From contig CAZDCZ010000005.1 of NCBI GenBank assembly GCA_964504155.1, positions 1 through 53,114 on the forward strand: DNA of 53,114 nucleotides, read 5' to 3'. How positions within the stretch are numbered: the stretch's first letter is position 1; each line of letters begins with the position of its first letter. The notes beneath the pieces were generated by a model. That model made no database searches. It was not told the origin of the DNA and worked only from the letters and a program-made list of their open reading frames with translations. The DNA is from CAZDCZ01 sp964504155. GTDB lineage: Bacteria > Bacteroidota > Bacteroidia > Bacteroidales > UBA12077. The position numbers and the translations under genes are program-made. This document shows positions 35,128 to 44,765 of the stretch, piece by piece.

Positions 35128-36201
35128 GGCTCTAGTTTAAAATAACTGTGTTTATTTTATTTTTTTACAGAAAAAAGAAATGAAATCATCATCTATTCAA
35201 AAATATTTTGTGAGTTTAAATCCAGATGAACAGGATAATTTATTATCAGAACACCAAAATGTAAAAGACACGTCAAGCTACGGATTATTGGAAAGGCATG
35301 TAAAACAATTAGACAATAAGCAAGGCACATGTCATCATTGCGGAAGTTTGCGATATAAAAAGAATGATAAAGATAAAAAAATGTGTGAATTGTAATAGGT
35401 GTTTACTGCATACATTGGAACATGGTTGGTACATATCCATAAGAAGCATTTATTAATTCCATATTTGAAATTAATGAAGCAGGGACAGAGTCTCGATAAA
35501 ATAAAAACAGAATTACACATAAATAAAAAAACGGCTTTCGACTGGCGACACAAAATCAATGTGTCTATTGCTGATATTGAGAAAGAGTCCTTTAACGGTA
35601 TTACGTAAAGTGATGAGACTTTTTTTTTGCACTCAGAAAAGGGTTCGAAAAAAACAGAAAGGAAAGCAAGAAAAAGAGGAAAGTCTGTAAAAAGAAAGGT
35701 GTCAGCAATAAGCAAGTAGCTGTAATTGTTTCTGCCGACCGAAAAAACACAATAGATATAAATGTTGCTTGTTTAGGTAGAATTACAAAAGATAATATAA
35801 TTCAGGCTATAGGAAATAAGGTTAAAGACAGAACAGTTTTGTGCACAGACGGTTATGTTAGCTATAAAGGATTTGCATTAGATAATTCAATTGAACATCG
35901 CGTATTAAGAGCAGACTTACAGCAATATGTAAAACAAAAGAAATATCACATTCAACATGTAAATTCAATGCATAGCCGTATGAAAAATTAGATTGACAAG
36001 CAATTGCTTGGGTTTGCATCAAAATATTTACAGAATTATATTAATTGGTTTCATGTAAAAGAAAAAATTACAGAATCTGAATTTATTGAAAGTATTATTG
36101 AATTAAGTGTTGCTAATACTAATGCAATAAAGGATTATAGAAGCATTGAAGAAAAGTATGCTAGCTTGATGCATTTAGCATAGTTATTTTAAACTAGAGC
36201 C
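35128..36201 (+). mobile_element. IS1595-family insertion sequence, full length but inactive
   Basis: 1074 bases with terminal inverted repeats: GGCTCTAGTTTAAAATAACT at 35128-35147 and its reverse complement ending at 36201. No matching 8-base target duplication is visible (left ACTGTTAA, right AACTCATA). The element abuts an IS3-type remnant on its right. Confidence 0.85.
35180..36183 (+). pseudogene. IS1595 (ISXO2-like) transposase, broken
   Basis: It starts MKSSSIQKYFVSLNPDEQDN. A zinc ribbon (CHHCG...CVNCNRC) is split by a frameshift in the A-run near 35380 and another near 35402, where the frame resumes FTAYIGTWLVHIHKKHLLIP. A TAA follows FNGIT (35605-35607), then SDETFFLHSEKGSKK (first catalytic Asp), CTDGYVSYKGF (second Asp) and HVNSMHSRM (Asn of the DDN pattern), then TAG in place of a probable Trp codon, and the end YASLMHLA at 36181-36183. 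Two frameshifts and two stops. Confidence 0.85.
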
Positions 36202-37005
36202 AACTCATATTATAATTGGTTAAAAGTTAAGGGTTTGGATAAAACAAAGCCTTCTAAAAAAATCCTTAAAGAAAGAATTAATGCGGTTTTTGAAGAAAGT
36301 CGAGAAATATATGGAAGTTATAGAATTCAAACAATGCTTGAAAGAGAGAATTTAATTTATTCACGATCATATATAGGCTTGCTAATGAAAGAAATGGGCT
36401 TAATAAGTATCCTAAAAAGAAAATTCGTAGTTACAACAGATTCAAAACATTCATTTCCAATAGCAAAAAACGAATTGGACAGAGACTTTACCAGTTTAGA
36501 ACTAGGTAAAAAATGGGTGTCTGATATTACTTATATACGCGTTAAAGATAACTAGAATTATCTTACAACCATAATGGATCTTGCTGACAGAAAAATGTAG
36601 GATGGGCTTTAAGTGAAGATATGACAACTAAGAATACCGTTATGAAGGCTTGGTTATCAGCTCGTCAAAACAGAAATATTATTGAAGGATTGTTTTTCAT
36701 TCAGATAGATGGGTGCAGTATGCTTCCAATAAAATGACAAGCCTTTTTTCTTATAATAAAAAAATAACACAAAATATGAGTAGAAAAGGAAACTGTTGGG
36801 ATAATGCTGTAGCTGAAAGCTTTTTTAAGACTATTAAACATGAATGGTTGTATCGATTTAAGTTTAACTCTTACAAGCAATTATATAGATCTATTGAAGA
36901 TTATATTACATGGTATAATACTAAAAGAATTTATTCTAGTTTAGGGTATTTATCTCCTTTAGAAATGGAAATTAAATTAAGAGAAATTATTAAGAAAGCG
37001 GCTTA
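36202..37005 (+). pseudogene. IS3-family transposase OrfB remnant
   Basis: Open parts read SYYNWLKVKGLDKTKPSKKI, EIYGSYRIQTMLERENLIYS, KKWVSDITYIRVKDN (first Asp), stop, NYLTTIMDLADRK, frameshift, GWALSEDMTTKNTVMKAWLS, HSDRWVQYASNKM (second Asp, shifted frame), CWDNAVAESFFKTIKHEW (catalytic Glu) and DYITWYNTKRIYSSLGYLSP, ending at TAG 37003-37005. The order and D,D-35-E layout are IS3. The 5' end of OrfB and OrfA are missing, probably cut off by the IS1595 insertion at 36201. Confidence 0.88.
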
Positions 37006-37158
37006 GTAAAAATAGTCACAAATTTATTAGGTATTCCAAAAATTTAGATTGCAAATTATTTAAAAAAAATTAAATGCCATTCTAAACGAGTTTAAATTTT
37101 ATGACTTTTTAGAGAGGACTCAACACTAATTCTTCTATTTAGAAGATTTAAGAAAATA

Positions 37159-37187
37159 AAAAAGGGACTCCTGCGGTCCCTTTTTTT
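37159..37187 (-). terminator. Bidirectional rho-independent terminator
   Basis: AAAAAGGGAC and GTCCCTTTTT flank a 7-base loop, with A and T runs on either side. It closes the IS region and sits 44 bases after the LVIVD lipoprotein stop on the minus strand. Confidence 0.85.
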
Positions 37188-37230
37188 GCAGATACATGAT
37201 ACATCAAGTAGTGAAGCAGGAATATTTTTA

Positions 37231-38499
37231 TTAGTGGTTAATATTTATAGTACTTATTAATTCTATATTTTCTAAATCGGAATAATTATATTGATATAAA
37301 CCATTTTCTCCAATTAACATTAATACTTCGTTAAAAGGTATTACATCGAATGCGTGAATGTCGCTAAAACTTGCAATTTTATGCGATGAAATAGTTAAAG
37401 GATCGCTAGTATCATAAATTTTTAATCCTGCATCTCCATCACAAATAAATAAAGTATTATTATCTATACCTAAACCATGAGGATTAGTTAAACCATATGA
37501 TTTTAATAAAGTTGGCGATGAAAGATTGGCAATATTAATAACATCTAATCTGTTTGTTGTCCCTCCACAATTATTTCCCGAGCGTAAAGTAACATAAGCT
37601 AATGTATCAGCAACAACAACCGGATCACAACTTGTAATATGAGAATATTGCGATAGCTTTATCGGATTAATGGGGTCGCTAATATCATATATTAATAAAC
37701 CATTTTGTGAACCAATAAACAAATTGTTTTCATGTGGAAAAATTGTTTCAATATTCCACCCTACATAGCAAGTCGAAGTATTTATTATGTTACCGGAATT
37801 CGATATGTCAATAATATTTAAGAAAGAATTATCTATTGTAAATAAGTAATCATTATATATAGTAAATCTAGCCATCGAGCCTCCTACGCCAAAAGAACTG
37901 CCGGCACTACTCATACTATAACTTGACGATGAATTTGTCATAATACCATCAAATTTATAATCCAAATATATTGGATAGTTAGGAGTGTTAACTTCTTTTT
38001 CAATTTCTTTAATTTCCCAAGCAATCACAACTCCCTTGTCTCTATCAACTTCGTCGACGCGATAATTTTCGTCGTATGGAGGTAAAGTATAAGGAATAAT
38101 GTCTTCCAAACGATCTACTTCGCTAATATTTTGTAAATCTGAAATATCTAAAGCCACAATGTCAATATAACTATCTGCGTACAAAATATCGTCTTTTATT
38201 GCAATATCAACATTGCCGGGGATAGAAATAAATGCAATATTTTCAGGATTCGATGGGTCTGAATTATCAATTATATGAATTCCCTTCAAATACTCGTTAA
38301 TATAAAGATAATTGTTATAAAAATATATTTTTCCGGTATTTTCTAAGTCTCTTGTTTCAAGTGTTGTAATAGAACTTCGCAAATCTTCGTAAGAAAGATA
38401 TTGAGGCACATTTGCTTTGTACTTTTCAAAAACCTGATCTTCGCACGATTCAAAAGTGGCAAGAATTATTAATAAAATAATAGAAAATTTTAATTTCAT
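37231..38499 (-). CDS. LVIVD-repeat beta-propeller lipoprotein
   Basis: 422 residues from Met 38499 (MKLKFSIILLIILATFESC; Cys19 is the lipid anchor); an upstream Met six codons earlier is less likely. The body holds repeated LVIVD-type blades such as IHIIDNSDPSNPENIAFISI, DIVALDISDLQNISEV, LLIYDISDPINPIKLSQYS and LKIYDTSDPLTISSHKIA. Such proteins are surface or periplasmic beta-propellers in Bacteroidota with no proven activity. A low-complexity Ser/Gly segment (SSSSYSMSSAGSSFGVGGS) lies in the middle. Confidence 0.85.
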   Translation of the reverse strand: MKLKFSIILLIILATFESCEDQVFEKYKANVPQYLSYEDLRSSITTLETRDLENTGKIYFYNNYLYINEYLKGIHIIDNSDPSNPENIAFISIPGNVDIAIKDDILYADSYIDIVALDISDLQNISEVDRLEDIIPYTLPPYDENYRVDEVDRDKGVVIAWEIKEIEKEVNTPNYPIYLDYKFDGIMTNSSSSYSMSSAGSSFGVGGSMARFTIYNDYLFTIDNSFLNIIDISNSGNIINTSTCYVGWNIETIFPHENNLFIGSQNGLLIYDISDPINPIKLSQYSHITSCDPVVVADTLAYVTLRSGNNCGGTTNRLDVINIANLSSPTLLKSYGLTNPHGLGIDNNTLFICDGDAGLKIYDTSDPLTISSHKIASFSDIHAFDVIPFNEVLMLIGENGLYQYNYSDLENIELISTININH

Positions 38500-38701
38500 A
38501 AAGCAAAGAGATTCCAAATTATATAATCAAACATATTTTATAGATGTATAATTATTTAAAATGGTTGCGTCGTTTAAATTAATTCTAATAAAATAATAGT
38601 TTTGAGGAAATTTACGCAACCAATTTGTTAAAATGTGCATCTTAACAAATAACATATTAAATATAATTCTCTTTAATTTTATAACTCCTAAAAAAACTAT
38701 T

Positions 38702-39475
38702 ATGTTTAGAAAAATAAGTATTATAAAAAGTTTAGTTATATTATTATTACTTGTTATTAGTACTAAACTATATGCTCAAATCGACAAAGTTGATGTTGTT
38801 TATTTAAAAAACGGAAGTATTATAAAGGGAGAAATTGTTGAAATTAAAACAGATAAATATGTAAAAATAAAAAGTTTATGCGATAATATTTGGGTTTTTA
38901 ATAATACTGATGTCTTAAAAATATTAAAAGAAGATAAAAAAGTAATTGTTGATTCAATCTCCGATTCCCAATTCAAAATAAATGGAGTATTTACTAATTT
39001 TAGCCTGGGATTTTTATATGGTACAGGTAACGAGAATAAGAATCCTCCTTTAAGTATTTTGGTTAGTGGAGGATACAATTTTAATAACAACTTTAGTATT
39101 GGTCTAGCTACCGGAGTTGAATTGCTCGATAATGCATTTGTTCCCGCAATGATTGATTTAAAATATTCTTTTGTAAATAGTAAAGTAAGTCATTTTATAT
39201 TTTTACAAAGTGGATACTCTTTTGTTATAGATGCTCAGAATGATGATATTTACTATTACAACGGTAATAACGAAAGAGAAAATCGGGGAGGTATAGTTAT
39301 TAGCCCCGGTTTTGGTATAAAGTGGAATTTAAATAAGAAAAATGCAATTGCTTTAAGTTTAGGTTATCGTTACCAACAAAATAATTATACATATATTGAT
39401 TATAATAATCAAGAAATTGAAAGATTGGTTAAGTATAATAGAATTTCAGTTAGTTTTGGATATTATTTTAAATAA
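38702..39475 (+). CDS. Outer-membrane beta-barrel protein
   Basis: 257 residues from Met 38702, which opens a signal peptide (MFRKISIIKSLVILLLLVIS, then TKLYAQ). An N-terminal strand pair, VVYLKNGSIIKGEIVEIKTD, is the small 'KNGS-I-KG-I' beta domain common in Bacteroidota. A barrel of about 8 strands follows, ending in ISVSFGYYFK with an aromatic final residue pair typical of BamA substrates. Function unknown. Confidence 0.75.
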   Translation: MFRKISIIKSLVILLLLVISTKLYAQIDKVDVVYLKNGSIIKGEIVEIKTDKYVKIKSLCDNIWVFNNTDVLKILKEDKKVIVDSISDSQFKINGVFTNFSLGFLYGTGNENKNPPLSILVSGGYNFNNNFSIGLATGVELLDNAFVPAMIDLKYSFVNSKVSHFIFLQSGYSFVIDAQNDDIYYYNGNNERENRGGIVISPGFGIKWNLNKKNAIALSLGYRYQQNNYTYIDYNNQEIERLVKYNRISVSFGYYFK

Positions 39476-39564
39476 AAATAATATTAAAATATTAATTTAA
39501 CTATTGACCTACTAATTAATAAAAACCAAAAGAGAAAATAATAGAATAATTATATTAAAAAATG

Positions 39565-39572
39565 TAATTTTG
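39565..39572 (+). promoter_or_regulatory. Possible -7 box before the TPR gene
   Basis: TAATTTTG (fits TAnnTTTG) lies 27 bases before the ATG at 39599. No convincing -33 TTG is seen. Confidence 0.3.
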
Positions 39573-39598
39573 CTGCTTATTTTTAATAGAATTTTAAT

Positions 39599-41005
39599 AT
39601 GAGTGATACTTTTGATGATATATTTTGGGATGATGAAACATCGAACCTAATTGAGAAATACGAGAAAATGTTAGATGAAAATGCTGAATATTTTTTCGAC
39701 ATTTTCGAATTTGAAGATATTATTGACCATTATATATATGTAAAACAAAACGAAGATGCTTTACAAGTAATAGACTATGCTGATAAATTATATCCTTCAG
39801 AAATAAATTTTTCCATAAAAAAAGCACTTGTTTATATCGAACAAAAAGCACCAAATAAAGCATTAGAAACATTAGCATCTATTGAATTATTGGTAAACGG
39901 AGATGTTGATTTTTACTTAATAAAAGGAGAGGCTTTAGTTGGTATTGGAGAATCGCAAAAAGCTAGCGAAATATTTTATTCATTATTCGAAATATCCAAT
40001 GAAGATGATTATTCGAGTTATGCTATAGATATTTTTCAGATATTCGATAAGTATAATGAGCAGTTGCATGCTATAGAATTTTTGAAACTTGCATTTTCTT
40101 TCGATCCTGAAAATATCTCTCTTTTGCACTTTATTGCATATTGTTACGAGCATATCGGACAAAGTAAAAAATCTATTGCTTGTTACAAAGATTTCTTGAA
40201 TGAATATCCATTTTCTGACAATGCCTGGTTTAATCTAGGTATAATGTATTATAATCAAGAGAATTATGAAAAATCAATTGACGCTTTAGAATACGCAATT
40301 GCCATAAATCCCGATAGTATTATTGCTTATTTTCACTTAGCTAATGCCTATTTTGCAAACGATATGTTTAAAAAAGCAATTATTTATTACAAAGAGTTTC
40401 TTAAATACGAAGAAGATGATCCTATTGTTGAATATTATTTAGGACAATGCTATAATTTTCTTGGAAACAAAGACCTGGCACTTAAACATTACGAGAGATG
40501 TATTAAAGAAGATAAATCATATGCTTATGCATATTTCGAAATAGCAAAAAATTATGAACAAAATGACGAAAATGAAAAAGCTTTAAAAACAATAAGCAAT
40601 GCTATTGAGCTGGAGCCCGATAATGATGAATTTTATAATGTAAAAGGAATTATTTATTTTAACACAAATGAATTTAACCAAGCTGCAGAATTGTTCGAAA
40701 AAGCATTAGAAATAAATGCCTACGAAAAAGAATACATTATAAATTTGTCTGATACATATTTAAAATTAGAAGAATATAACAAAGTAATAGAATTATTTGA
40801 AGCTAAAAAAGAAATTCTTAACGACTCATTAATATATTTTAGATTAGCATCATGTTATTTGTTAATTAATAAAAAGCCTTTGGCAATAAGTAATTTCGAA
40901 AAAGGATTAAAGTTAAATTATTCAAATTATACAGAATTATTGTATCTTTACCCTGAAGCATTAAAAATTAAAGAAATTAAGAAGCTTCTGGAAAAATATA
41001 AATAA
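39599..41005 (+). CDS. Cytosolic TPR-repeat protein
   Basis: 468 residues, no signal peptide. The acidic N-terminus (DTFDDIFWDDETSNLIEKYE) is followed by about ten TPR units, the clearest being DNAWFNLGIMYYNQENYEKS, SIIAYFHLANAYFANDMFKK, PIVEYYLGQCYNFLGNKDLA and DEFYNVKGIIYFNTNEFNQA. It is a protein-interaction scaffold. It is followed after 14 bases by the phosphosulfolactate synthase gene, so the two are probably co-transcribed. Confidence 0.9.
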   Translation: MSDTFDDIFWDDETSNLIEKYEKMLDENAEYFFDIFEFEDIIDHYIYVKQNEDALQVIDYADKLYPSEINFSIKKALVYIEQKAPNKALETLASIELLVNGDVDFYLIKGEALVGIGESQKASEIFYSLFEISNEDDYSSYAIDIFQIFDKYNEQLHAIEFLKLAFSFDPENISLLHFIAYCYEHIGQSKKSIACYKDFLNEYPFSDNAWFNLGIMYYNQENYEKSIDALEYAIAINPDSIIAYFHLANAYFANDMFKKAIIYYKEFLKYEEDDPIVEYYLGQCYNFLGNKDLALKHYERCIKEDKSYAYAYFEIAKNYEQNDENEKALKTISNAIELEPDNDEFYNVKGIIYFNTNEFNQAAELFEKALEINAYEKEYIINLSDTYLKLEEYNKVIELFEAKKEILNDSLIYFRLASCYLLINKKPLAISNFEKGLKLNYSNYTELLYLYPEALKIKEIKKLLEKYK

Positions 41006-41019
41006 AAAATATATCTATT

Positions 41020-41790
41020 ATGAATTTTGAATTACCCTATTTGCCCAATCGTACAAGTAAACCTAGAAAAAACGGAATAACCATGATGATGGATAAGGGA
41101 TTGAGCCTTAATCAGGTAGAAGACTTTGTCGAAGCATGTGGTGAGTTTACCGATGTTGTTAAATTTGGTTTTGGAACATCATTAATTACAAATAAGTTAG
41201 AAGAAAAACTTAAATTATATTGCGAAGCAGATATTACTCCATATTTTGGTGGTACTCTTTTCGAAATGTTTATTGTTCGTAATATGTTTGATGAGTATAG
41301 AAAATTACTCGATAAATATAATATGGAATTATGTGAAGTTTCTGATGGCTCAATGTCAATGCCACATAACGAAAAATTAGAATATATAAATAAACTATCA
41401 TCACAAGTAACTGTGCTTTCCGAAGTAGGGTCTAAAGATGCAAGTCTTATTATTCCTCCTGATGAATGGGTTTCACAAATGAAATCAGAATTAGAAGCAG
41501 GCTCTTGGAAAGTTATTGCCGAAGCACGAGAGAGTGGTACTATTGGGATATATAATAAAGATGGTTCTGCAAACATAGAATTAATCAATGATATTAAAAA
41601 TCACATTAATATGGATAATGTTCTTTGGGAAGCTCCATTAAAAAATCAACAAGTGTGGTTTATAAAAAATATGGGATTTGATGTGAATCTTGGAAATATT
41701 GCTTATGATGGAATTATTTCTCTTGAAGCATTAAGACAAGGATTACGTGGAGATACTTTTTTTGAATTCTTACCTGAGAATTTAAAATAA
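41020..41790 (+). CDS. comA: Phosphosulfolactate synthase (ComA family)
   Basis: 256 residues. GITMMMDKGLSLNQVEDFVE, VVKFGFGTSLI, ADITPYFGGTLFE, ELCEVSDGSMSM and LSEVGSKD are the conserved blocks of the TIM-barrel PSL synthase family. It adds sulfite to phosphoenolpyruvate to give phosphosulfolactate, the first step of coenzyme M formation in methanogens and of sulfolactate formation in some bacteria. No comB or comC is adjacent. In Bacteroidota it might feed sulfonate or sulfonolipid synthesis; that is inference. Confidence 0.85.
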   Translation: MNFELPYLPNRTSKPRKNGITMMMDKGLSLNQVEDFVEACGEFTDVVKFGFGTSLITNKLEEKLKLYCEADITPYFGGTLFEMFIVRNMFDEYRKLLDKYNMELCEVSDGSMSMPHNEKLEYINKLSSQVTVLSEVGSKDASLIIPPDEWVSQMKSELEAGSWKVIAEARESGTIGIYNKDGSANIELINDIKNHINMDNVLWEAPLKNQQVWFIKNMGFDVNLGNIAYDGIISLEALRQGLRGDTFFEFLPENLK

Positions 41791-41813
41791 AATACTGTTA
41801 AATTATTATTATT

Positions 41814-41846
41814 AAGCCTGTTAATAGACATCTAGCAGGCTTTCTA
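41814..41846 (+). terminator. Probable terminator after comA
   Basis: AAGCCTG (41814-41820) pairs with CAGGCTT (41836-41842) across a 15-base loop, followed by TCTATTT. Weak T run, so moderate confidence. Confidence 0.6.
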
Positions 41847-41894
41847 TTTAAAATAAAACTTAGTTATTTAATTTATATACATTAAATAAAGCAT

Positions 41895-42821
41895 ATGTTT
41901 AAAAAATATTTTATTTCTTTCGTTAAAGGATTTGGAATGGGATCGGCAAATGTAATCCCCGGAGTATCAGGAGGAACAATAGCTCTTATTACAGGTATTT
42001 TCGAAAGAATAATTAATGCAGTAAAATCGTTTGATGGTGTTGCAATTAAATTGCTTTTTAATTGGGAAATTAAAAAATTAATAAAACATATAGATTTATA
42101 CTTTCTATTATCGGTATTTTTAGGAATGGTAGTTAGCATAATATCGTTTGCCCATGTACTCGATTATCTTTTTACAAACTTTCCAATATATATATGGGCG
42201 TATTTTTTTGGATTAATCCTTGCCTCAGTATATTTTGTGGGAAAAACAATAGAAAAGATTGATATAAGCGTTATAATAGCATTTATTATCGGAGCTAGTA
42301 TAGCAATTATAATTTCTATTCTAAATCCTGCAGAACAAAACGATTCATTTTTATATCTTGTTTTATGTGGAGTAATTGCTATTTGTAGTATGATACTTCC
42401 CGGACTTTCGGGCTCGTTTATATTAATATTGTTAGGGAATTACGAATTAGTTATGATTGATGCTGTAAATAATTTCGAAATAAAAATTTTACTTCCTGTA
42501 ATTATTGGTGCTGTTATTGGACTAATTTTGTTTTCTCATTTTTTATCATGGGTATATAAAAAATATAAAAATCAAACAATTTCTGTTTTAACAGGTTTTA
42601 TTCTTGGTTCTTTAAGTATTTTGTGGCCTTGGAAAAACGAAGTATATAAAATGGATAACTTTGGAAATTATGTTCTCAAAAATGGAGATAAAGTAATACA
42701 AAGCTATACTAAATATATTCCAGATTCATTTAATTTAGAAGTTATAATAGCTATTTCTCTTATGATTGTTGGAGTTGTAACAATATGTATAATAGAAAAA
42801 CTTGCACAACAAAAAAAATAG
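41895..42821 (+). CDS. DUF368 polyprenyl-phosphate transporter-like membrane protein
   Basis: 308 residues with about eight membrane segments. The family hallmark GMGSANVIPGVSGGTIALIT (about 15-34) and a second inverted-repeat copy, MILPGLSGSFILILLGNYE (about 172-190), are present. DUF368 proteins have been reported to return undecaprenyl phosphate across the cytoplasmic membrane for envelope synthesis. aroE follows after 14 bases. Confidence 0.9.
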   Translation: MFKKYFISFVKGFGMGSANVIPGVSGGTIALITGIFERIINAVKSFDGVAIKLLFNWEIKKLIKHIDLYFLLSVFLGMVVSIISFAHVLDYLFTNFPIYIWAYFFGLILASVYFVGKTIEKIDISVIIAFIIGASIAIIISILNPAEQNDSFLYLVLCGVIAICSMILPGLSGSFILILLGNYELVMIDAVNNFEIKILLPVIIGAVIGLILFSHFLSWVYKKYKNQTISVLTGFILGSLSILWPWKNEVYKMDNFGNYVLKNGDKVIQSYTKYIPDSFNLEVIIAISLMIVGVVTICIIEKLAQQKK

Positions 42822-42835
42822 ATAAAGCAAAATTT

Positions 42836-43585
42836 ATGAAATTGTATGGACTTATTGGTAAATCGTTAGGGCATTCTTTTTCTGCCTTATATTTTAACGA
42901 GAAATTTAAAAAAGAAGGTATTACTAATTCACTATACAAACTTTATCAGCTAAATTTTATTGACGAAATTGTTTCGCTCCTAAAAAACAACAAGAAAATA
43001 TATGGTTTAAATGTTACAATACCTTATAAGCAAAACATTATTCCATTTTTAGATGAAATTGATATTGCTGCTAAAGAAATTGGAGCCGTTAATACTATAA
43101 AGATTAATTATTGCAATAATAAAACCTATTTAAAAGGATATAATACCGATTGCTCAGGATTTATACGTAGCATAAAACCGTTTTTGAACGATAGCAAAAT
43201 AAACGCACTGGTATTAGGAACAGGAGGAAGTTCTAAAGCTGTTCAATATGCACTGAAAGAGCTTGGAATAGAATTTTGTTTAGTGTCCCGAAAAAAAACA
43301 TCAGAAAAACAATTTTTATATAAAGAACTTACTAAAACTATTCTCGATTCTCATAGATTAATAATTAATACTACCCCTTTAGGAATGTTTCCAAATATTG
43401 ATGAATCTCCTGATATTCCGTATCAATTCATTACAGCTAAACATTTGCTGTACGATTTAATTTACAACCCAAAACAAACAGCTTTTCTTAAACAAGGAAT
43501 AAAGCATAATGCTCAAATTATTAACGGATTAGAAATGCTAAAATTTCAAGCTGATGATTCATGGAAAATATGGACAAGCAAATAA
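42836..43585 (+). CDS. aroE: Shikimate dehydrogenase
   Basis: 249 residues from Met 42836 (MKLYGLIGKSLGHSFSALYF); the earlier in-frame Met lies inside the previous gene. The shikimate-binding GHSFS, NVTIPYKQNI (catalytic Lys) and GYNTDCSGF, and the NADP-binding LVLGTGGSSKAVQYAL, are all present. It reduces 3-dehydroshikimate in aromatic amino acid synthesis. It is slightly shorter than the E. coli enzyme but typical for this phylum. Co-transcribed with the DUF368 gene. Confidence 0.95.
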   Translation: MKLYGLIGKSLGHSFSALYFNEKFKKEGITNSLYKLYQLNFIDEIVSLLKNNKKIYGLNVTIPYKQNIIPFLDEIDIAAKEIGAVNTIKINYCNNKTYLKGYNTDCSGFIRSIKPFLNDSKINALVLGTGGSSKAVQYALKELGIEFCLVSRKKTSEKQFLYKELTKTILDSHRLIINTTPLGMFPNIDESPDIPYQFITAKHLLYDLIYNPKQTAFLKQGIKHNAQIINGLEMLKFQADDSWKIWTSK

Positions 43586-43722
43586 AATTATAAGCAAACA
43601 TTGAATTATTTGTTGTGTAACACATTTATAGGCGATATATTTCCTAAGGAAAGGAAAAATGTTTCGCCAAATTTTGCTATCTTTAAACTTTATTTTCATA
43701 AACTATAAACAATTGATATACA

Positions 43723-44724
43723 ATGTATTTACTTGACGAAATAAAGAAAAAAGCAAAGAAACATAATAAGAAAATTGTTCTGCCTGAATCAACCGAAGAA
43801 AGAACTTTAAAAGCTGCCGATGAATTATTAGCAGAAGGTATTGCTCAAATAATATTAATTGGTGATACTAACGAAATATTAAACAAAGCGAAAGAGTTCT
43901 CACTCGTGAATATTGAAAAAGCTATCATTGTAAACCCTTTAAATCATGAGAAAAAAGATCATTATATTAATATGATGGTTGAACTTAGAAAAAATAAAGG
44001 ATTAACAAAAGAAGATGCTGCAAAACTTATTGAAGATCCTTTATACCTTGCAACATTAATGATAAAAAATGGAGATGCCGATGGAGAAGTTGCAGGCGCA
44101 CAAAATGCTACTGGAGATGTTTTAAGACCAGCATTTCAATACGTAAAAACTAAACCCGGAATTAGTGTTGTTTCCGGTGCTTTTATTATGATTCTTAAAG
44201 ATAAAGAATTTGGTGAAAATGGAATGCTAGTTTTTGCCGATTGTGCTGTTCATCCTAATCCTAATGCAAAAGAACTTGCCGAAATTGCCGTTGCAACTGC
44301 CGAAACAACAAAAGCAATTGCAGGTTTCGAACCAAAAGTTGCTATGTTGAGTTTTTCAACCAAAGGTAGTGCTAAACACGAAATGGTCGATAAAGTTGTT
44401 GAAGCAACTAGAATTGCTAAAGAAATGAATCCATCATTATTAATCGATGGAGAATTACAAGCTGATGCTGCAATTATTGAAGCTATTGGAAAGAAAAAAG
44501 CTCCCGACAGTAAAATTGCCGGACAAGCAAATGTATTAGTTTTTCCAACTCTCGAAACCGGAAATATTACATATAAACTTGTTCAACGATTGGCTCATGC
44601 TGAAGCTGTTGGTCCTGTTTTACAAGGTATGGCTGCACCAATTAATGACTTGTCTCGTGGTTGTTCTGTTAGCGATATTGTAAATCTTGTTGCTATTACT
44701 GCTAACCAAGCTGCAGGTGAATAA
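43723..44724 (+). CDS. pta: Phosphate acetyltransferase
   Basis: 333 residues, the short single-domain Pta form: KIVLPESTEERTLKAADELL, DGEVAGAQNATGDVLRPAFQ, GMLVFADCAVHPNPNAKELA and VLVFPTLETGNITYKLVQRL. It converts acetyl-CoA and phosphate into acetyl phosphate. First gene of a pta-ackA-ptb-buk cluster with gaps of 25-41 bases, very likely one operon for acid production with ATP formation. Confidence 0.96.
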   Translation: MYLLDEIKKKAKKHNKKIVLPESTEERTLKAADELLAEGIAQIILIGDTNEILNKAKEFSLVNIEKAIIVNPLNHEKKDHYINMMVELRKNKGLTKEDAAKLIEDPLYLATLMIKNGDADGEVAGAQNATGDVLRPAFQYVKTKPGISVVSGAFIMILKDKEFGENGMLVFADCAVHPNPNAKELAEIAVATAETTKAIAGFEPKVAMLSFSTKGSAKHEMVDKVVEATRIAKEMNPSLLIDGELQADAAIIEAIGKKKAPDSKIAGQANVLVFPTLETGNITYKLVQRLAHAEAVGPVLQGMAAPINDLSRGCSVSDIVNLVAITANQAAGE

Positions 44725-44765
44725 TTTTAATTTTCTCTTAAAATAAATATAATAAAAAATAAAAA

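Noticed and set aside
35335..35715. A 126-codon minus-strand open frame.
   Set aside because: It is the antisense of the IS1595 transposase relic.
5866..36183. Possible stop-codon reassignment, because several frames (HEAT, RAYT, IS1595) contain in-frame TAA/TAG at former Gln or Trp codons.
   Set aside because: Intact genes in the same window end normally at TAA and TAG (gyrA, ackA, rpmB, ptb), and the affected genes also have frameshifts. Ordinary pseudogene decay explains it.
41112..41588. A 158-codon minus-strand open frame opposite comA.
   Set aside because: comA is well supported on the plus strand; the shadow has no recognisable domain.
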